Source of the DNA: UBA8958 sp964571695 | Lineage (GTDB): Bacteria; Desulfobacterota; Syntrophia; Syntrophales; UBA8958 | Length of the DNA: 64,000 bases | Assembly: GCA_964571695.1 (NCBI GenBank) | Contig: CAZNDG010000011.1 | Location: 6,466 to 70,465 of the forward strand | Direction of reading: 5' to 3' | Part shown: piece after piece, positions 45,432-54,452 of the stretch | Position numbering within the stretch: the first letter of the stretch is position 1 | Layout of the letters: each line of letters opens with the position of its first letter | Notes under the pieces: generated by a model | Databases searched by the model: none | Seen by the model: only the letters and a program-made list of their open reading frames with translations | What the model was told of the DNA's origin: nothing | Program-made: the position numbers and the translations under genes

Positions 45432-46043
45432 TCAAACCGGCCCCTCGACAAATAAATATCTCCGCAGTTTTTCCAAGCGTCTTGCCTTGATACCCTTTAT
45501 CGCCACCAGGTCTTCCATCTTACGAATGCCTCCGGGTGTAGAGCGGCGTAATTCCAGAATACCCTGGGCCGTTTTTTCACCGAGGCCTGGGATCATGATC
45601 AATTCCTCTCTGGTGGCGGTATTGATGTTTACGGGCATTCCCAGGGCCAGACGGGTTGTCCCCTCCATCCGTCCTAAATGCAGGCGGCGGTCGCTGTCGA
45701 TCCGCACCGAGTCGCCGTTTCTCAACAGCCGCCCGAGATCGGGAGCGGGCGCCGCCGCACTCATATCGATCGATGCGATCCGAGTCAGCAGTTCTGAAAG
45801 GGTGGTATTTTCTTGAAGATGATAGATCCCCGCGGCCTGGATTTCCCCGGCGATCTCCACCGCCACCGGACCGTTCTGGGCACCACCGGCGGGGATGGAG
45901 AATGGTTTGCGCTGATCCCATTCATACGCCGACATACCGGCATAAATGAATGCGGCAACGGCAAGGATTACCAGCAATCCCTGCCGTTGCCGGTCATTGA
46001 GGTTAACTCCGCAACGGTTATTTTTCCAATTCGAAGGCGTCAT
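45432..46043 (-). CDS. comEA: ComEA-like helix-hairpin-helix DNA-binding protein
   Basis: 203 aa. An N-terminal membrane anchor (about 22-40) is followed by a SLBB-like region (VAVEIAGEIQAAGIYHLQEN) and a tandem HhH domain at about 135-200 (VNINTATREELIMIPGLGEK). ComEA binds incoming DNA in the periplasm and hands it to ComEC, which is also in this window. The ATG at 46043 overlaps lysC by 26 bases; no later ATG exists before the membrane segment. Last gene of the gph-lysC operon. Confidence 0.87.
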   Translation of the reverse strand: MTPSNWKNNRCGVNLNDRQRQGLLVILAVAAFIYAGMSAYEWDQRKPFSIPAGGAQNGPVAVEIAGEIQAAGIYHLQENTTLSELLTRIASIDMSAAAPAPDLGRLLRNGDSVRIDSDRRLHLGRMEGTTRLALGMPVNINTATREELIMIPGLGEKTAQGILELRRSTPGGIRKMEDLVAIKGIKARRLEKLRRYLFVEGPV

Positions 46044-47232
46044 GAAGAACCATCACCGCCAATTCCGTGTATTTGGCTTTGACGACGCAGGAGATCTTTA
46101 TTTCAGATGTGCTGATCATCTCGATATTGATGCCTTCTTTGGCCAAAATGGTGAACATTTTCGCCGCCACGCCGGAATGGCTCACCATCCCGACGCCTAT
46201 AATGGATACCTTGGCAACGCTGTCGTCTATCTCCACCCGCGCCGCGCCGATGTCATTGGCCGCCTCCCGCACGAGCACCGCGGCCTGTTTCACATCCTTG
46301 CGGGAGACCGTGAAGGTCAGGTCCGTGAAGCCATCGACACTGGCATTCTGGATGATCATATCCACCATGATATTATGTTCCGCCAATGGCGTGAACAGCC
46401 GCGCCGCGATCCCGGGACGATCCGGAACGTTGATTACGGTAATCTTTGCCTGGTCGCGATCATAGGTCACGCCGGATACCACTTCCTTTTCCATCTCCTT
46501 GTCCTCCTTGGTCACCAAAGTTCCCCCTTCGTCTGAAAAAGAAGATTTGACATAAATGGGAACTTCATATTTTTTCGCCATTTCCACCGACCGGGGTTGC
46601 AGGACCTTGGCTCCCGCCCGGGCCATTTCGAGCATTTCGTCGTAAGAAATCCGTTCCAGACGCCGTGCCTTATCGTATATATTCGGATCCGTCGTATATA
46701 CCCCATCAACGTCGGTGTATATTTCACAGAGATCCGCCTTAAGTGCCGCCGCCAACGCCACCGCGCTCGTATCGGACCCGCCGCGGCCCAGAGTGGTGAT
46801 GTCGTTTTCCTCATCGACCCCCTGGAAACCCGCCACGACCAGCACTAATCCCTTCTTCAGCTCCTCCCGCATCTTTCGGGTATCCACCTTGGTGATCCGG
46901 GCCTTTTGATGCGCCCGGTCGGTATTGATCTTTATCTGAAAGCCGAGAAACGAACGGGCCTTGTAGCCCAGCCTGTTGAGCACCATGGCCAGCAGGGTCA
47001 CCGTTACCTGCTCCCCGGTGGCGATCAGGGCGTCGTATTCCCGGGAATCGGGATCCGCCGCCGCCTGATTAGCCAGATTTATCAACCGGTCCGTTTCCCC
47101 GGCCATGGCGGATAGAACCACTATTACGTCGTTGCCCGCTTGTTTTGCCTTGATCACCCTTTGGGCGACATTTTCGATGCGTTCCATATTCGCCACCGAC
47201 GTGCCGCCGTATTTTTGCACCACAAGTGCCAT
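46018..47232 (-). CDS. lysC: Aspartate kinase
   Basis: 404 aa monofunctional enzyme, first step of the lysine, threonine and methionine pathway. N-terminal kinase motifs VQKYGGTSVANMERI and VVAGFQGVDEENDITTLGRG; two ACT domains from about residue 265 for feedback control by lysine or threonine. Length is that of the usual class with an alpha/beta pair; an internal start for the beta subunit was not examined. It follows tsaE by three bases. Confidence 0.95.
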   Translation of the reverse strand: MALVVQKYGGTSVANMERIENVAQRVIKAKQAGNDVIVVLSAMAGETDRLINLANQAAADPDSREYDALIATGEQVTVTLLAMVLNRLGYKARSFLGFQIKINTDRAHQKARITKVDTRKMREELKKGLVLVVAGFQGVDEENDITTLGRGGSDTSAVALAAALKADLCEIYTDVDGVYTTDPNIYDKARRLERISYDEMLEMARAGAKVLQPRSVEMAKKYEVPIYVKSSFSDEGGTLVTKEDKEMEKEVVSGVTYDRDQAKITVINVPDRPGIAARLFTPLAEHNIMVDMIIQNASVDGFTDLTFTVSRKDVKQAAVLVREAANDIGAARVEIDDSVAKVSIIGVGMVSHSGVAAKMFTILAKEGINIEMISTSEIKISCVVKAKYTELAVMVLHDAFELEK

Positions 47233-47235
47233 TGC

Positions 47236-47709
47236 TCAGCAACCTCCCTCTTTCCAAAGGTTATTTATCTTCCCGATCAGTTCATTGTTTCCCCTCAGGA
47301 TCAATTCCCGATCATTTTCTCCCCGATAAGCGAGATATACAAAAAGTGTCCCGGCCGGCAGCAGGGGCAGGATCCTTTCCGCCCATTCTATGACCGTCAC
47401 TCCCTCTCCGTAGAAGTAATCTTCGTAGCCCATATCTTCCAGATCCTTCACCCCTTCGAGGCGGTAGATGTCGAAATGGTAAAGGGCCAGCCTGCCCTGA
47501 TATTCATTGATCAGGGTAAAGGTGGGGCTGGTAATGGGATATGCCTCTGGTACGGCCAGTCCACGGGCGATCCCCTGGGTAAGGCAGGTCTTCCCCGTAC
47601 CCAGTTCACCGACCAGGGCGACGACCTCCCCGGATGATGCTGTCTTCCCGATGATCCTGCCGATCCTCAGTGTCTCTTCAGAACTCTTCGAGATGATCAC
47701 GCTTTTCAT
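47236..47709 (-). CDS. tsaE: tRNA threonylcarbamoyladenosine biosynthesis ATPase TsaE
   Basis: 157 aa. P-loop GELGTGKTCLTQG, then YPITSPTFTLINEY and HFDIYRLEG, characteristic of TsaE, which drives the TsaBD complex making t6A at position 37 of ANN-decoding tRNAs. It sits two bases after acpS and three before lysC. Confidence 0.94.
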   Translation of the reverse strand: MKSVIISKSSEETLRIGRIIGKTASSGEVVALVGELGTGKTCLTQGIARGLAVPEAYPITSPTFTLINEYQGRLALYHFDIYRLEGVKDLEDMGYEDYFYGEGVTVIEWAERILPLLPAGTLFVYLAYRGENDRELILRGNNELIGKINNLWKEGGC

Positions 47710-47711
47710 TT

Positions 47712-48095
47712 TCAGGCTTGCGTCTCCAAAATGACCATCGCCAGCGCCGATTCACGGGTGTGGGTCAGGCTAAGATGCGTCCGGCAAATCGCCCTTTCCC
47801 AGACCATCCTGAGGCCACGTTCGGAAAAGGTCAGCCGGGGGTTGCCGACATCGCCCCGAGCCACTCCCACTTCCCGCAGGTCCAGACCCATACCCAAGCC
47901 GAGGCCCAGGGCCTTCAGCACCGCCTCCTTAGCGGCAAACCGGGCGGCATAATGTATTGCCGGCATAGCTTTTCCTTGGCAATAGGCTATTTCCTCCGGG
48001 GTGTAAACCCTAACCGTGAACCTGTCCCCCCACCGCTGCAGAATCTTTTGCATCCGTGGGACCTCCACCATGTCGATGCCAATACCGGCGATCAC
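47712..48095 (-). CDS. acpS: Holo-[acyl-carrier-protein] synthase
   Basis: 127 aa from the GTG at 48095, whose GTGA overlaps the folP stop; this gives the normal AcpS length, whereas the longer frame to 48191 adds unrelated residues. Motifs GIGIDMVEVPRM (Mg and CoA site) and FAAKEAVLKALG are intact. It transfers phosphopantetheine from CoA to apo-ACP. AGAGGGA serves as ribosome site. Confidence 0.94.
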   Translation of the reverse strand: MIAGIGIDMVEVPRMQKILQRWGDRFTVRVYTPEEIAYCQGKAMPAIHYAARFAAKEAVLKALGLGLGMGLDLREVGVARGDVGNPRLTFSERGLRMVWERAICRTHLSLTHTRESALAMVILETQA

Positions 48096-49300
48096 GGTCT
48101 TCCCTCTCTTATCGCATCGGCTACGGCCGCGGCCTTTTTCGCCGCCCGCACGTCGTGGACCCTTACCATCCGGGCGCCGTTGAGGATGCACGCCGTTACC
48201 GCCGCCACGGTCTCATCCCTCAGGCTCTCCGTAGTTTCCCCGGTGATCCGGCCCAGAAAAGATTTGCGGGAAGGACCCATGAGGATCGGCCGGCCGAGGA
48301 CACGGCATTCCTTAAGCTCCCGGATCAACCTCAGATTGTCCGTGGCGGTTTTTCCGAATCCCAAGCCGGGATCAATGACGATCCGTTCCTCCGTGATGCC
48401 CCTTTCCCGGGCATCCTCGATCCGCTCGGCAAGAAATCTGACGATCTCCCCCCACAGGGACCGGTAGGAAAGATCACCGGTCTGCATGTCCCGAGGCGTC
48501 CTCCGCATGTGCATGAGGATGACGGCGGCGCCGCTGTCGATAGCAACCGCAGGCATCTGTTCGTCAAACCTCATCGCACTGATATCATTGATTATCTCCG
48601 CTCCTGCAGCGATCGCTTTCCCGGCCACATCCGCCTTGGTCGTGTCGATGGATATCGGAATATCGGTCCGTCCCGCGACGGCGGCAATCACTGGGAGCAC
48701 CCGTTTCATTTCCTCCTCCGGCGATACCGGCATGGCGCCGGGACGCGACGATTCCCCACCGATGTCGATCACATCGGCGCCTTCCGCCACCAGACGGAGT
48801 GCATGGTCCACCGCGCGATTATGGTCAAGGTACCTTCCCCCGTCGGAGAAGGAGTCGGGCGTCACATTAACTATACCCATGACCAGTGTCTTTTCCCCCA
48901 GGGTGATTACCCGTCGGGGAGTGATCAACTTCCAGGATTCGCAATCGATTTTTTCGATCAGTCCCGTTAATCTTTCTGCAAGTACCGACAGCCCGAATGG
49001 TTGACCGGCGATCTTCACGGCGAACTTGCCCAGTTGTTTCCTCGTGCCCATGAGGACCACATCCGTATCGGGAAGTCGGCAGGACACCGCACCCCGGGCC
49101 ACGGCGGCATCCCCGCCCACAGCGAGCATTTCCTGCTTGATAATGTTGGCCGCGGGGCAGAAAACCCCCTCCAGGTGTATGTTGAGGTGCTGCATCTTCG
49201 GCTGCATGGCCGCGATGCCGTGGGGGTCAACGCCGGCATCTTGAAGGAGGGCAGCGGTCTCGCCGGATTGGTTAACCTGCAAGTCTCTTAAAAACCACAT
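48092..49300 (-). CDS. folP: Dihydropteroate synthase with N-terminal extension
   Basis: 402 aa, about 120 longer than standard FolP. The catalytic TIM barrel starts near residue 130: LVMGIVNVTPDSFSDGG, IDIGGESSRPG, SIDTTKADVA, INDISAMRFD, DPGLGFGKT and GPSRKSFLGR are all present. Residues 1-125 (QPKMQHLNIHLEGVFCPAAN, VSCRLPDTDVVLMGTRKQ) are not part of the barrel and may form a regulatory or assembly domain; similar long forms exist in related bacteria. Between ftsH (11 bases) and acpS (overlap). Confidence 0.92.
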   Translation of the reverse strand: MWFLRDLQVNQSGETAALLQDAGVDPHGIAAMQPKMQHLNIHLEGVFCPAANIIKQEMLAVGGDAAVARGAVSCRLPDTDVVLMGTRKQLGKFAVKIAGQPFGLSVLAERLTGLIEKIDCESWKLITPRRVITLGEKTLVMGIVNVTPDSFSDGGRYLDHNRAVDHALRLVAEGADVIDIGGESSRPGAMPVSPEEEMKRVLPVIAAVAGRTDIPISIDTTKADVAGKAIAAGAEIINDISAMRFDEQMPAVAIDSGAAVILMHMRRTPRDMQTGDLSYRSLWGEIVRFLAERIEDARERGITEERIVIDPGLGFGKTATDNLRLIRELKECRVLGRPILMGPSRKSFLGRITGETTESLRDETVAAVTACILNGARMVRVHDVRAAKKAAAVADAIREGRP

Positions 49301-49311
49301 AAGAAAATCAT

Positions 49312-51141
49312 TCAGACTTCTGTATTTTCCGGGTCGGTCTCCCGCATGGGAATGCCGATGACGGCATCGATCTCCGTGGCGTTAAGGACCTCTTTTTCCA
49401 ACAGTTCCGCTGCCAGGCGATTGAGGGCGACCAGATTCTCCGTCAGGAGTTTTTTGGCCTCCTCGTAGCGATCCGAAACGATGCGGGCGACCTCGGTGTC
49501 GATCTTCTGGGCGGTCTCTTCACTGTAATCCTTGTGGGTGGCAAACTCCCTGCCGAGGAAGATGGCCTCTTCTTTTTTTCCGTAACTCAAGGGACCCATA
49601 GTTTCGCTCATTCCCCATTCGCAGACCATTTTCCGCGCCAGCGCCGTCGCCCGTTCGATGTCGTTGCCCGCTCCGGTCGTGAAATCGTTCAGCACCAGTT
49701 CTTCCGCCGCCCGTCCCCCAAGAAGGATGGCGATGCTGTTCAGGAGGTATTGACGGCGATAGGTATGCTTTTCATCAATAGGCAACTGCTGTGTCAAACC
49801 GAGGGCCCTGCCGCGAGGGATGATCGTCACCTTGTGGATGGGATCCGTTCCCGGCAGCAGCCTGGCAATCAGGGCATGACCGGCTTCATGATAGGCCGTA
49901 TTGCGCTTCTCCTCATCGCTGATCACCATGCTCCGCCGCTCCGTGCCCATGAGGATCTTGTCCTTGGCGAATTCGAAATCCGCCATGTTCACCTTCTCCT
50001 TGTTGGTCCTGGCGGCGTAGAGGGCCGCTTCATTAATGATATTTTCGATGTCGGCGCCGGAAAAGCCCGGCGTCCCCCGGGCGATGACCTGGAAGTCCAC
50101 ATCGGTGTCTATAGGCACCTTGCGGGCGTGGACGGCGAGGATCTTTTCCCTTCCCTTCACGTCCGGCAGGGGAACGACGACCTGGCGGTCGAAACGTCCC
50201 GGCCTCAACAGCGCCGGATCCAGAACATCGGGTCGGTTCGTCGCCGAGACGAGTATCACCCCCTCATTGGATTCAAAACCGTCCATCTCCACGAGGAGTT
50301 GATTGAGGGTCTGTTCCCGCTCATCGTGGCCGCCGCCGAGACCGGCGCCCCGCTGCCGGCCCACGGCGTCTATTTCATCGATAAAGATGATACAGGGGGC
50401 ATGCTTTTTCGCCTGGTTGAAGAGGTCCCGGACCCGGGAGGCCCCGACGCCGACGAACATCTCTACGAAATCGGAGCCGCTGATGGACAGGAACGGCACA
50501 TCCGCCTCGCCGGCAATGGCCCTGGCCAGAAGGGTCTTTCCAGTTCCCGGCGATCCGACCAGCAGGAGGCCCTTGGGGATGCGGCCCCCCAAACGGGAAA
50601 ACTTTTTCGGATCCCGCAGAAATTCGATAACCTCCTGCAGTTCCGCCTTGGCCTCGTCGATCCCCGCCACGTCTTCGAAGGTCACCTTGTTCGTTTTGTC
50701 CGTCATGAGCCGGGCGCGGCTTTTTCCGAAGGCCATGGCCTTCCCTCCCCCGCCCTGCATCTGGCGCATGAAGAATATCCAGACGCCGATAAGAAGCAGC
50801 ATGGGAAACCAGGAGATGAGTATCGTCATGTACCACGGGGAATCCTCGGCGGGTTTCGCGGCAATGCGCACATTGGCGGCCTTGAGCTTATCGACGATCG
50901 TGGCGTCCTTGGGCATGAAAGTCTTGAAATTTTTCCCATCCGTAAGCTTGCCGGTGATATTGTCTCCCTGGATGGTAACTTCCCGTACCTGTCCCCGTTC
51001 CACATAGGCGACGAAATCACTGTAAACAATACTTTCCTGTTGTCCCTTGGGCTGGGTAAAAAGGTGATACAGCAAGACGAATACCAGACTGATCACAAGC
51101 CACAGGGCGATATTTTTCTGTAATTGATTCAAAAGGATCAC
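49312..51141 (-). CDS. ftsH: ATP-dependent zinc metalloprotease FtsH
   Basis: 609 aa membrane AAA+ protease. Two membrane segments (about 10-27 and 104-124) flank a periplasmic domain; Walker A VGSPGTGKTLLARA, Walker B IIFIDEIDAVG, SRH with ATNRPDVLDPALLRPGRFDR, and the zinc site HEAGH (about 415). Full-length. It follows tilS after 73 bases, the very common tilS-ftsH order. Confidence 0.96.
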   Translation of the reverse strand: MILLNQLQKNIALWLVISLVFVLLYHLFTQPKGQQESIVYSDFVAYVERGQVREVTIQGDNITGKLTDGKNFKTFMPKDATIVDKLKAANVRIAAKPAEDSPWYMTILISWFPMLLLIGVWIFFMRQMQGGGGKAMAFGKSRARLMTDKTNKVTFEDVAGIDEAKAELQEVIEFLRDPKKFSRLGGRIPKGLLLVGSPGTGKTLLARAIAGEADVPFLSISGSDFVEMFVGVGASRVRDLFNQAKKHAPCIIFIDEIDAVGRQRGAGLGGGHDEREQTLNQLLVEMDGFESNEGVILVSATNRPDVLDPALLRPGRFDRQVVVPLPDVKGREKILAVHARKVPIDTDVDFQVIARGTPGFSGADIENIINEAALYAARTNKEKVNMADFEFAKDKILMGTERRSMVISDEEKRNTAYHEAGHALIARLLPGTDPIHKVTIIPRGRALGLTQQLPIDEKHTYRRQYLLNSIAILLGGRAAEELVLNDFTTGAGNDIERATALARKMVCEWGMSETMGPLSYGKKEEAIFLGREFATHKDYSEETAQKIDTEVARIVSDRYEEAKKLLTENLVALNRLAAELLEKEVLNATEIDAVIGIPMRETDPENTEV

Positions 51142-51214
51142 TCCCGATACTTGAATTCGCCGCTGAGGCGATGAACCTCCCTTACAATAACCTTGACCTC
51201 ATTTCAATGGATTT

Positions 51215-52705
51215 CTATGCCGGCCGCCGGTAATCGATCCGCAAGATCCTTTTTGTTTCCGAAGTAATTTTCAGTTCTTCGTGAATGTATAACCCGGGTA
51301 TCCAGGCGATCCGCCCGTCGGCCACAATAAGGGGCAACCGCTTGCGCTCCGACCTGCCGATCTTTCCGTCCACGAAGATGTCCTGCAGTTTTTTTTCGCC
51401 CGCCATCCCCAGGGGGCGCATTCGATCCCCGGCGCAAAAGTTTCGCACCATGACCGGCATTCCGGTCCGGTCGCCGTCGAGACAGGCCGTGGCCGTAACC
51501 TGGACGGCGGTTTCCGGGCGGGAATCGCCGCAATTCGTCCGGGCTTTCGCGCCCGGAAGGGGCCATATCCGCTCCCGGCAACCCTGACGATCCCCCGCCC
51601 CTTCCCAGCGCCGGAAATCAAAATCCCCGCTGATCCGGAATGTCAGGATGTCCCCCGTCTCCCGAATCGTCAGTTCGCCGGGTATGGTCACCGTATAAGC
51701 AAAGGCGAAGTCGTGGCCACCGGCCGCCGGACGGGCCAGGATCAGCCGCCCGTAGTCCCGCTTTGCTTCCAGGCCATGGGGAAGGTGGAGACATCCAGAC
51801 GGCCGCGGTGCGAAGGCCAGTTCAAGAACCGCTTGGACATGGTGGAAATAAATCCCCTGCTCCGCGTCAGCTAAGCGCTCCAGCAGATGTTTCACGAGCC
51901 GGCGGGAAAGGGCGATCGGCTGGGCCCGGATTTTCTCCACTTCCAGGCTGAAACCTTCCGGGGCGACGGCGATGTTCCAAGCCGTCAGGATCCGATTCAC
52001 CCGACTCTGGAAGAATTCGTCTTCATCCTTCAGGACGGCGGCGGTCCTGGCCAGGGCCAGGTCGATGTTCCGGTTGTAATCGCGCCGAATCATCGGCAGC
52101 AGATCATGGCGGATTCGGTTTCGCAAGTAACGGCGGTCGTCGTTGGAGCGATCCATGACGTAATCCAGTCCCTCCTGCGTGAGAAATACAATGATTTCAT
52201 GGCGTTCAATGTGTAGAAAAGGGCGGATATAACGTCCGGCCCGCATTGGGGTCATCCCCTTGAGCCCCTCGGAACCGCTCCCTCGGAAGAGATTCATCAG
52301 GACCGTCTCCGCCTGGTCCTGGAGATGATGCCCCAGGGCAATTCGATGCGCACCCATTTTTGCCGCCGCCCGTTCCAGAAATTCGTAGCGTACCGCCCGG
52401 GCCATATCCTCCGTCGATCTTCCCGCCGCCTTTTTCCACGCCGGTATATCCGCCCGCTCCACCGTCAGCGGCACCATCCGGCGTGAGCAAAGCTCCCTGA
52501 CAAAACATTCATCCAGCTCCGCTTCCCCACGGAGGCCGTGATTGAGATGCGCGGCGGCCACGGATACTCCGTAATCCTCAGCCAGCATCTGCAGCGCCGC
52601 AAGGAGGGCCACGGAATCCGGCCCCCCGGACAGGGCCACGAGCACCGTATCACCGTCACTGAGGAGGGCGAATTCTTCGATGGCCTTCCGGACCTTATTC
52701 AACAT
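51215..52705 (-). CDS. tilS: tRNA(Ile)-lysidine synthase
   Basis: 496 aa. PP-loop VALSGGPDSVALLAALQ, then AHLNHGLRGEAE and GHHLQDQAETVLMNLFRGSG, all TilS signatures; TilS central and C-terminal domains follow (about 220-496). It converts C34 of tRNA-Ile(CAU) to lysidine. The frame between residues 370 and 440 is less conserved and Arg/Gly/Asp-rich but continuous. It lies 27 bases after gph. Confidence 0.93.
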   Translation of the reverse strand: MLNKVRKAIEEFALLSDGDTVLVALSGGPDSVALLAALQMLAEDYGVSVAAAHLNHGLRGEAELDECFVRELCSRRMVPLTVERADIPAWKKAAGRSTEDMARAVRYEFLERAAAKMGAHRIALGHHLQDQAETVLMNLFRGSGSEGLKGMTPMRAGRYIRPFLHIERHEIIVFLTQEGLDYVMDRSNDDRRYLRNRIRHDLLPMIRRDYNRNIDLALARTAAVLKDEDEFFQSRVNRILTAWNIAVAPEGFSLEVEKIRAQPIALSRRLVKHLLERLADAEQGIYFHHVQAVLELAFAPRPSGCLHLPHGLEAKRDYGRLILARPAAGGHDFAFAYTVTIPGELTIRETGDILTFRISGDFDFRRWEGAGDRQGCRERIWPLPGAKARTNCGDSRPETAVQVTATACLDGDRTGMPVMVRNFCAGDRMRPLGMAGEKKLQDIFVDGKIGRSERKRLPLIVADGRIAWIPGLYIHEELKITSETKRILRIDYRRPA

Positions 52706-52732
52706 GGTGAAACAAACTCCGAAAATCCCGTC

Positions 52733-53377
52733 TCAGCAAAATACATCTTTCAGTTCCGCCAGGTTTTCGCAGGTTACATCGGGCCGGAGGGCGAGGAGCC
52801 GTCGCCGCTCCCCCAAGCCGTTGAGAAAGGCGCAACTTATAATCCCCGCATTTTTCGCCAGGAGGATGTCGTTGTGACCATCGCCGACGATCGCCGTTTT
52901 TTCCCGGGCGATATGGTAACGATCGAGGTAATGATCGACAAGGCGGGCATCGGGTTTGAGGTAGGGCCGGAAATCGCCGCCGATGATGTCATCGAAATAA
53001 TGGGCAATGCCGAGACTTTTCACTATTTTGACGGTAAACTCGTGTTTCTTGTTGCTGATCACCACTTTTTTCTTCCCCGCGAAATGGGAGAGACATTCCT
53101 CCACTCCGGGATACAGAGCCGTTTTGTCCAACATATGCTCGCCGTAATAGGCCCTAAAGATGTTCAGCGCCTCCGCCAGGGCGAAATGATGATTCGTCCC
53201 CAGGGATCTACGGATGAGTTCCTGCACCCCGTCGCCGACATAGCTCATGATCAGCTTATGCTCGAGCGGGGCCATCTCCAGCTTCTCCAGGGTATGATTG
53301 ACGGCGGCGGCAATATCCTGACCGGTATCCGCCAGCGTGCCGTCGAGATCAAAAACAAATAAATCAATTTTTATCAT
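52733..53377 (-). CDS. gph: HAD-family phosphatase, phosphoglycolate phosphatase-like
   Basis: 214 aa. HAD motif I DLFVFDLDGTLADTG, motif II VISNKKHE, motif III and IV region AIVGDGHNDILLAKNAG, with a helical cap between. Similar to Gph, which removes 2-phosphoglycolate, but the family is broad and the substrate is uncertain. First gene of the operon ending with comEA; a promoter lies just upstream. Confidence 0.85.
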   Translation of the reverse strand: MIKIDLFVFDLDGTLADTGQDIAAAVNHTLEKLEMAPLEHKLIMSYVGDGVQELIRRSLGTNHHFALAEALNIFRAYYGEHMLDKTALYPGVEECLSHFAGKKKVVISNKKHEFTVKIVKSLGIAHYFDDIIGGDFRPYLKPDARLVDHYLDRYHIAREKTAIVGDGHNDILLAKNAGIISCAFLNGLGERRRLLALRPDVTCENLAELKDVFC

Positions 53378-53404
53378 ACGTTACTCTATTCATGCAAAAT
53401 TGTC

Positions 53405-53433
53405 CTTGACTGTATATAAAACTCGGGTTTGAA
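53405..53433 (+). promoter_or_regulatory. Promoter of the Tim44-panB operon
   Basis: TTGACT (53405-53410), 17-base spacer, TTGAAT (53428-53433). It occupies the same bases as the opposite gph promoter, so the two probably compete for polymerase. Confidence 0.45.
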
Positions 53434-53439
53434 TGGCAA
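53411..53439 (-). promoter_or_regulatory. Promoter of the gph operon
   Basis: On the minus strand TTGCCA (53439-53434), 17-base spacer, TATACA (53416-53411). Confidence 0.5.
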
Positions 53440-53477
53440 GCAAATCGAGGAATAATATTTTTTCAAGGAGCATGGAT

Positions 53478-54452
53478 ATGGAAAAACGACCCTGGATCAA
53501 ATATGGGGCCTTCTTGGTCATCGCCCTGTTCATGGCCGTATTCGTTCTGGAACTTGACGCCTATGCCCGGGTGGGCGGCGGCCGTTCCTTCGGCAGCCGC
53601 GGCTCGCGATCTTCCTTCAGCACATCCAAACCGTCCCCAAGCCAACCTTCGAGTCCCTCTCGCGGCATGACCAGCCCGTCGTCGGCGGCGCCGCAGTCAC
53701 CCCAGCAGGGGGGATTTTTACGTACAATGGGCGCGGGACTGGCAGGAGGACTTCTGGGCGGCTTGCTCTTCAGCAGCCTCGGCTTCGGTCACGGCGGCGG
53801 TTTTGGCGGCGGCATCGGCCTTTTCGATATCATCCTCATAGGCGGAATCTTGTACGGAATCTACTGGTTCCTTAAACGGCGCCGGCAGCAAGTAGCAACT
53901 GCCACCTCACCGGCGTCCTTTTACCAGGCTTCCGGACCGCAAACCCCGGTTTTACCCGGTTACGCCCAACCGGCCGGCGAATCATCCCGGGACGACCATG
54001 GCGACGACGGCAGGCAAGGTCTCAGCCACATCCGGCAGATGGACCCACAATTCAACGAAGATAATTTTCAGAACCTCTGCATGGATATCTTCTTCAAGAT
54101 TCAGGGCGCATGGGCAAATCGGGACATGGCGGCCGCCCGGTCACTTCTCACCGACGAGATGTTCCGGACCCTCCAGAATGAAGCGGAGCAGATGCAACGG
54201 GACAAAAAGTTCAACAAGCTGGAAAACATTGCCGTCCGCAGCGTGGAGATCACCGAGGCCTGGCAGGAGGAAGGCCGGGATTACATCACGGTCCGTTTTC
54301 TGGCCAACCTTCTTGATTACACTGTCTCGGAACGGGGAGAGTTGCTGGCCGGCAGCAAGACAGACCCGGTCAAGTTCGAGGAATACTGGACCTTTGTCCG
54401 CCCCTTGGGCAACAACCCCTGGCAGTTGTCCGGCATCGATCAGGGCAGTTAA
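53478..54452 (+). CDS. Tim44-like domain membrane protein
   Basis: 324 aa from the ATG at 53478 with AAGGAG eight bases upstream (an earlier frame start at 53433 is in the promoter). An N-terminal hydrophobic segment is followed by a low-complexity Gly/Ser/Pro region (GGGRSFGSRGSRSSF), a Gly-rich second hydrophobic segment (about 90-135) and a Tim44/Mba1-type domain at about 195-320 (NFQNLCMDIFFKIQGAWANR). Bacterial members are membrane proteins of unsettled role. It leads the operon with the DUF2520 gene and panB. Confidence 0.85.
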   Translation: MEKRPWIKYGAFLVIALFMAVFVLELDAYARVGGGRSFGSRGSRSSFSTSKPSPSQPSSPSRGMTSPSSAAPQSPQQGGFLRTMGAGLAGGLLGGLLFSSLGFGHGGGFGGGIGLFDIILIGGILYGIYWFLKRRRQQVATATSPASFYQASGPQTPVLPGYAQPAGESSRDDHGDDGRQGLSHIRQMDPQFNEDNFQNLCMDIFFKIQGAWANRDMAAARSLLTDEMFRTLQNEAEQMQRDKKFNKLENIAVRSVEITEAWQEEGRDYITVRFLANLLDYTVSERGELLAGSKTDPVKFEEYWTFVRPLGNNPWQLSGIDQGS

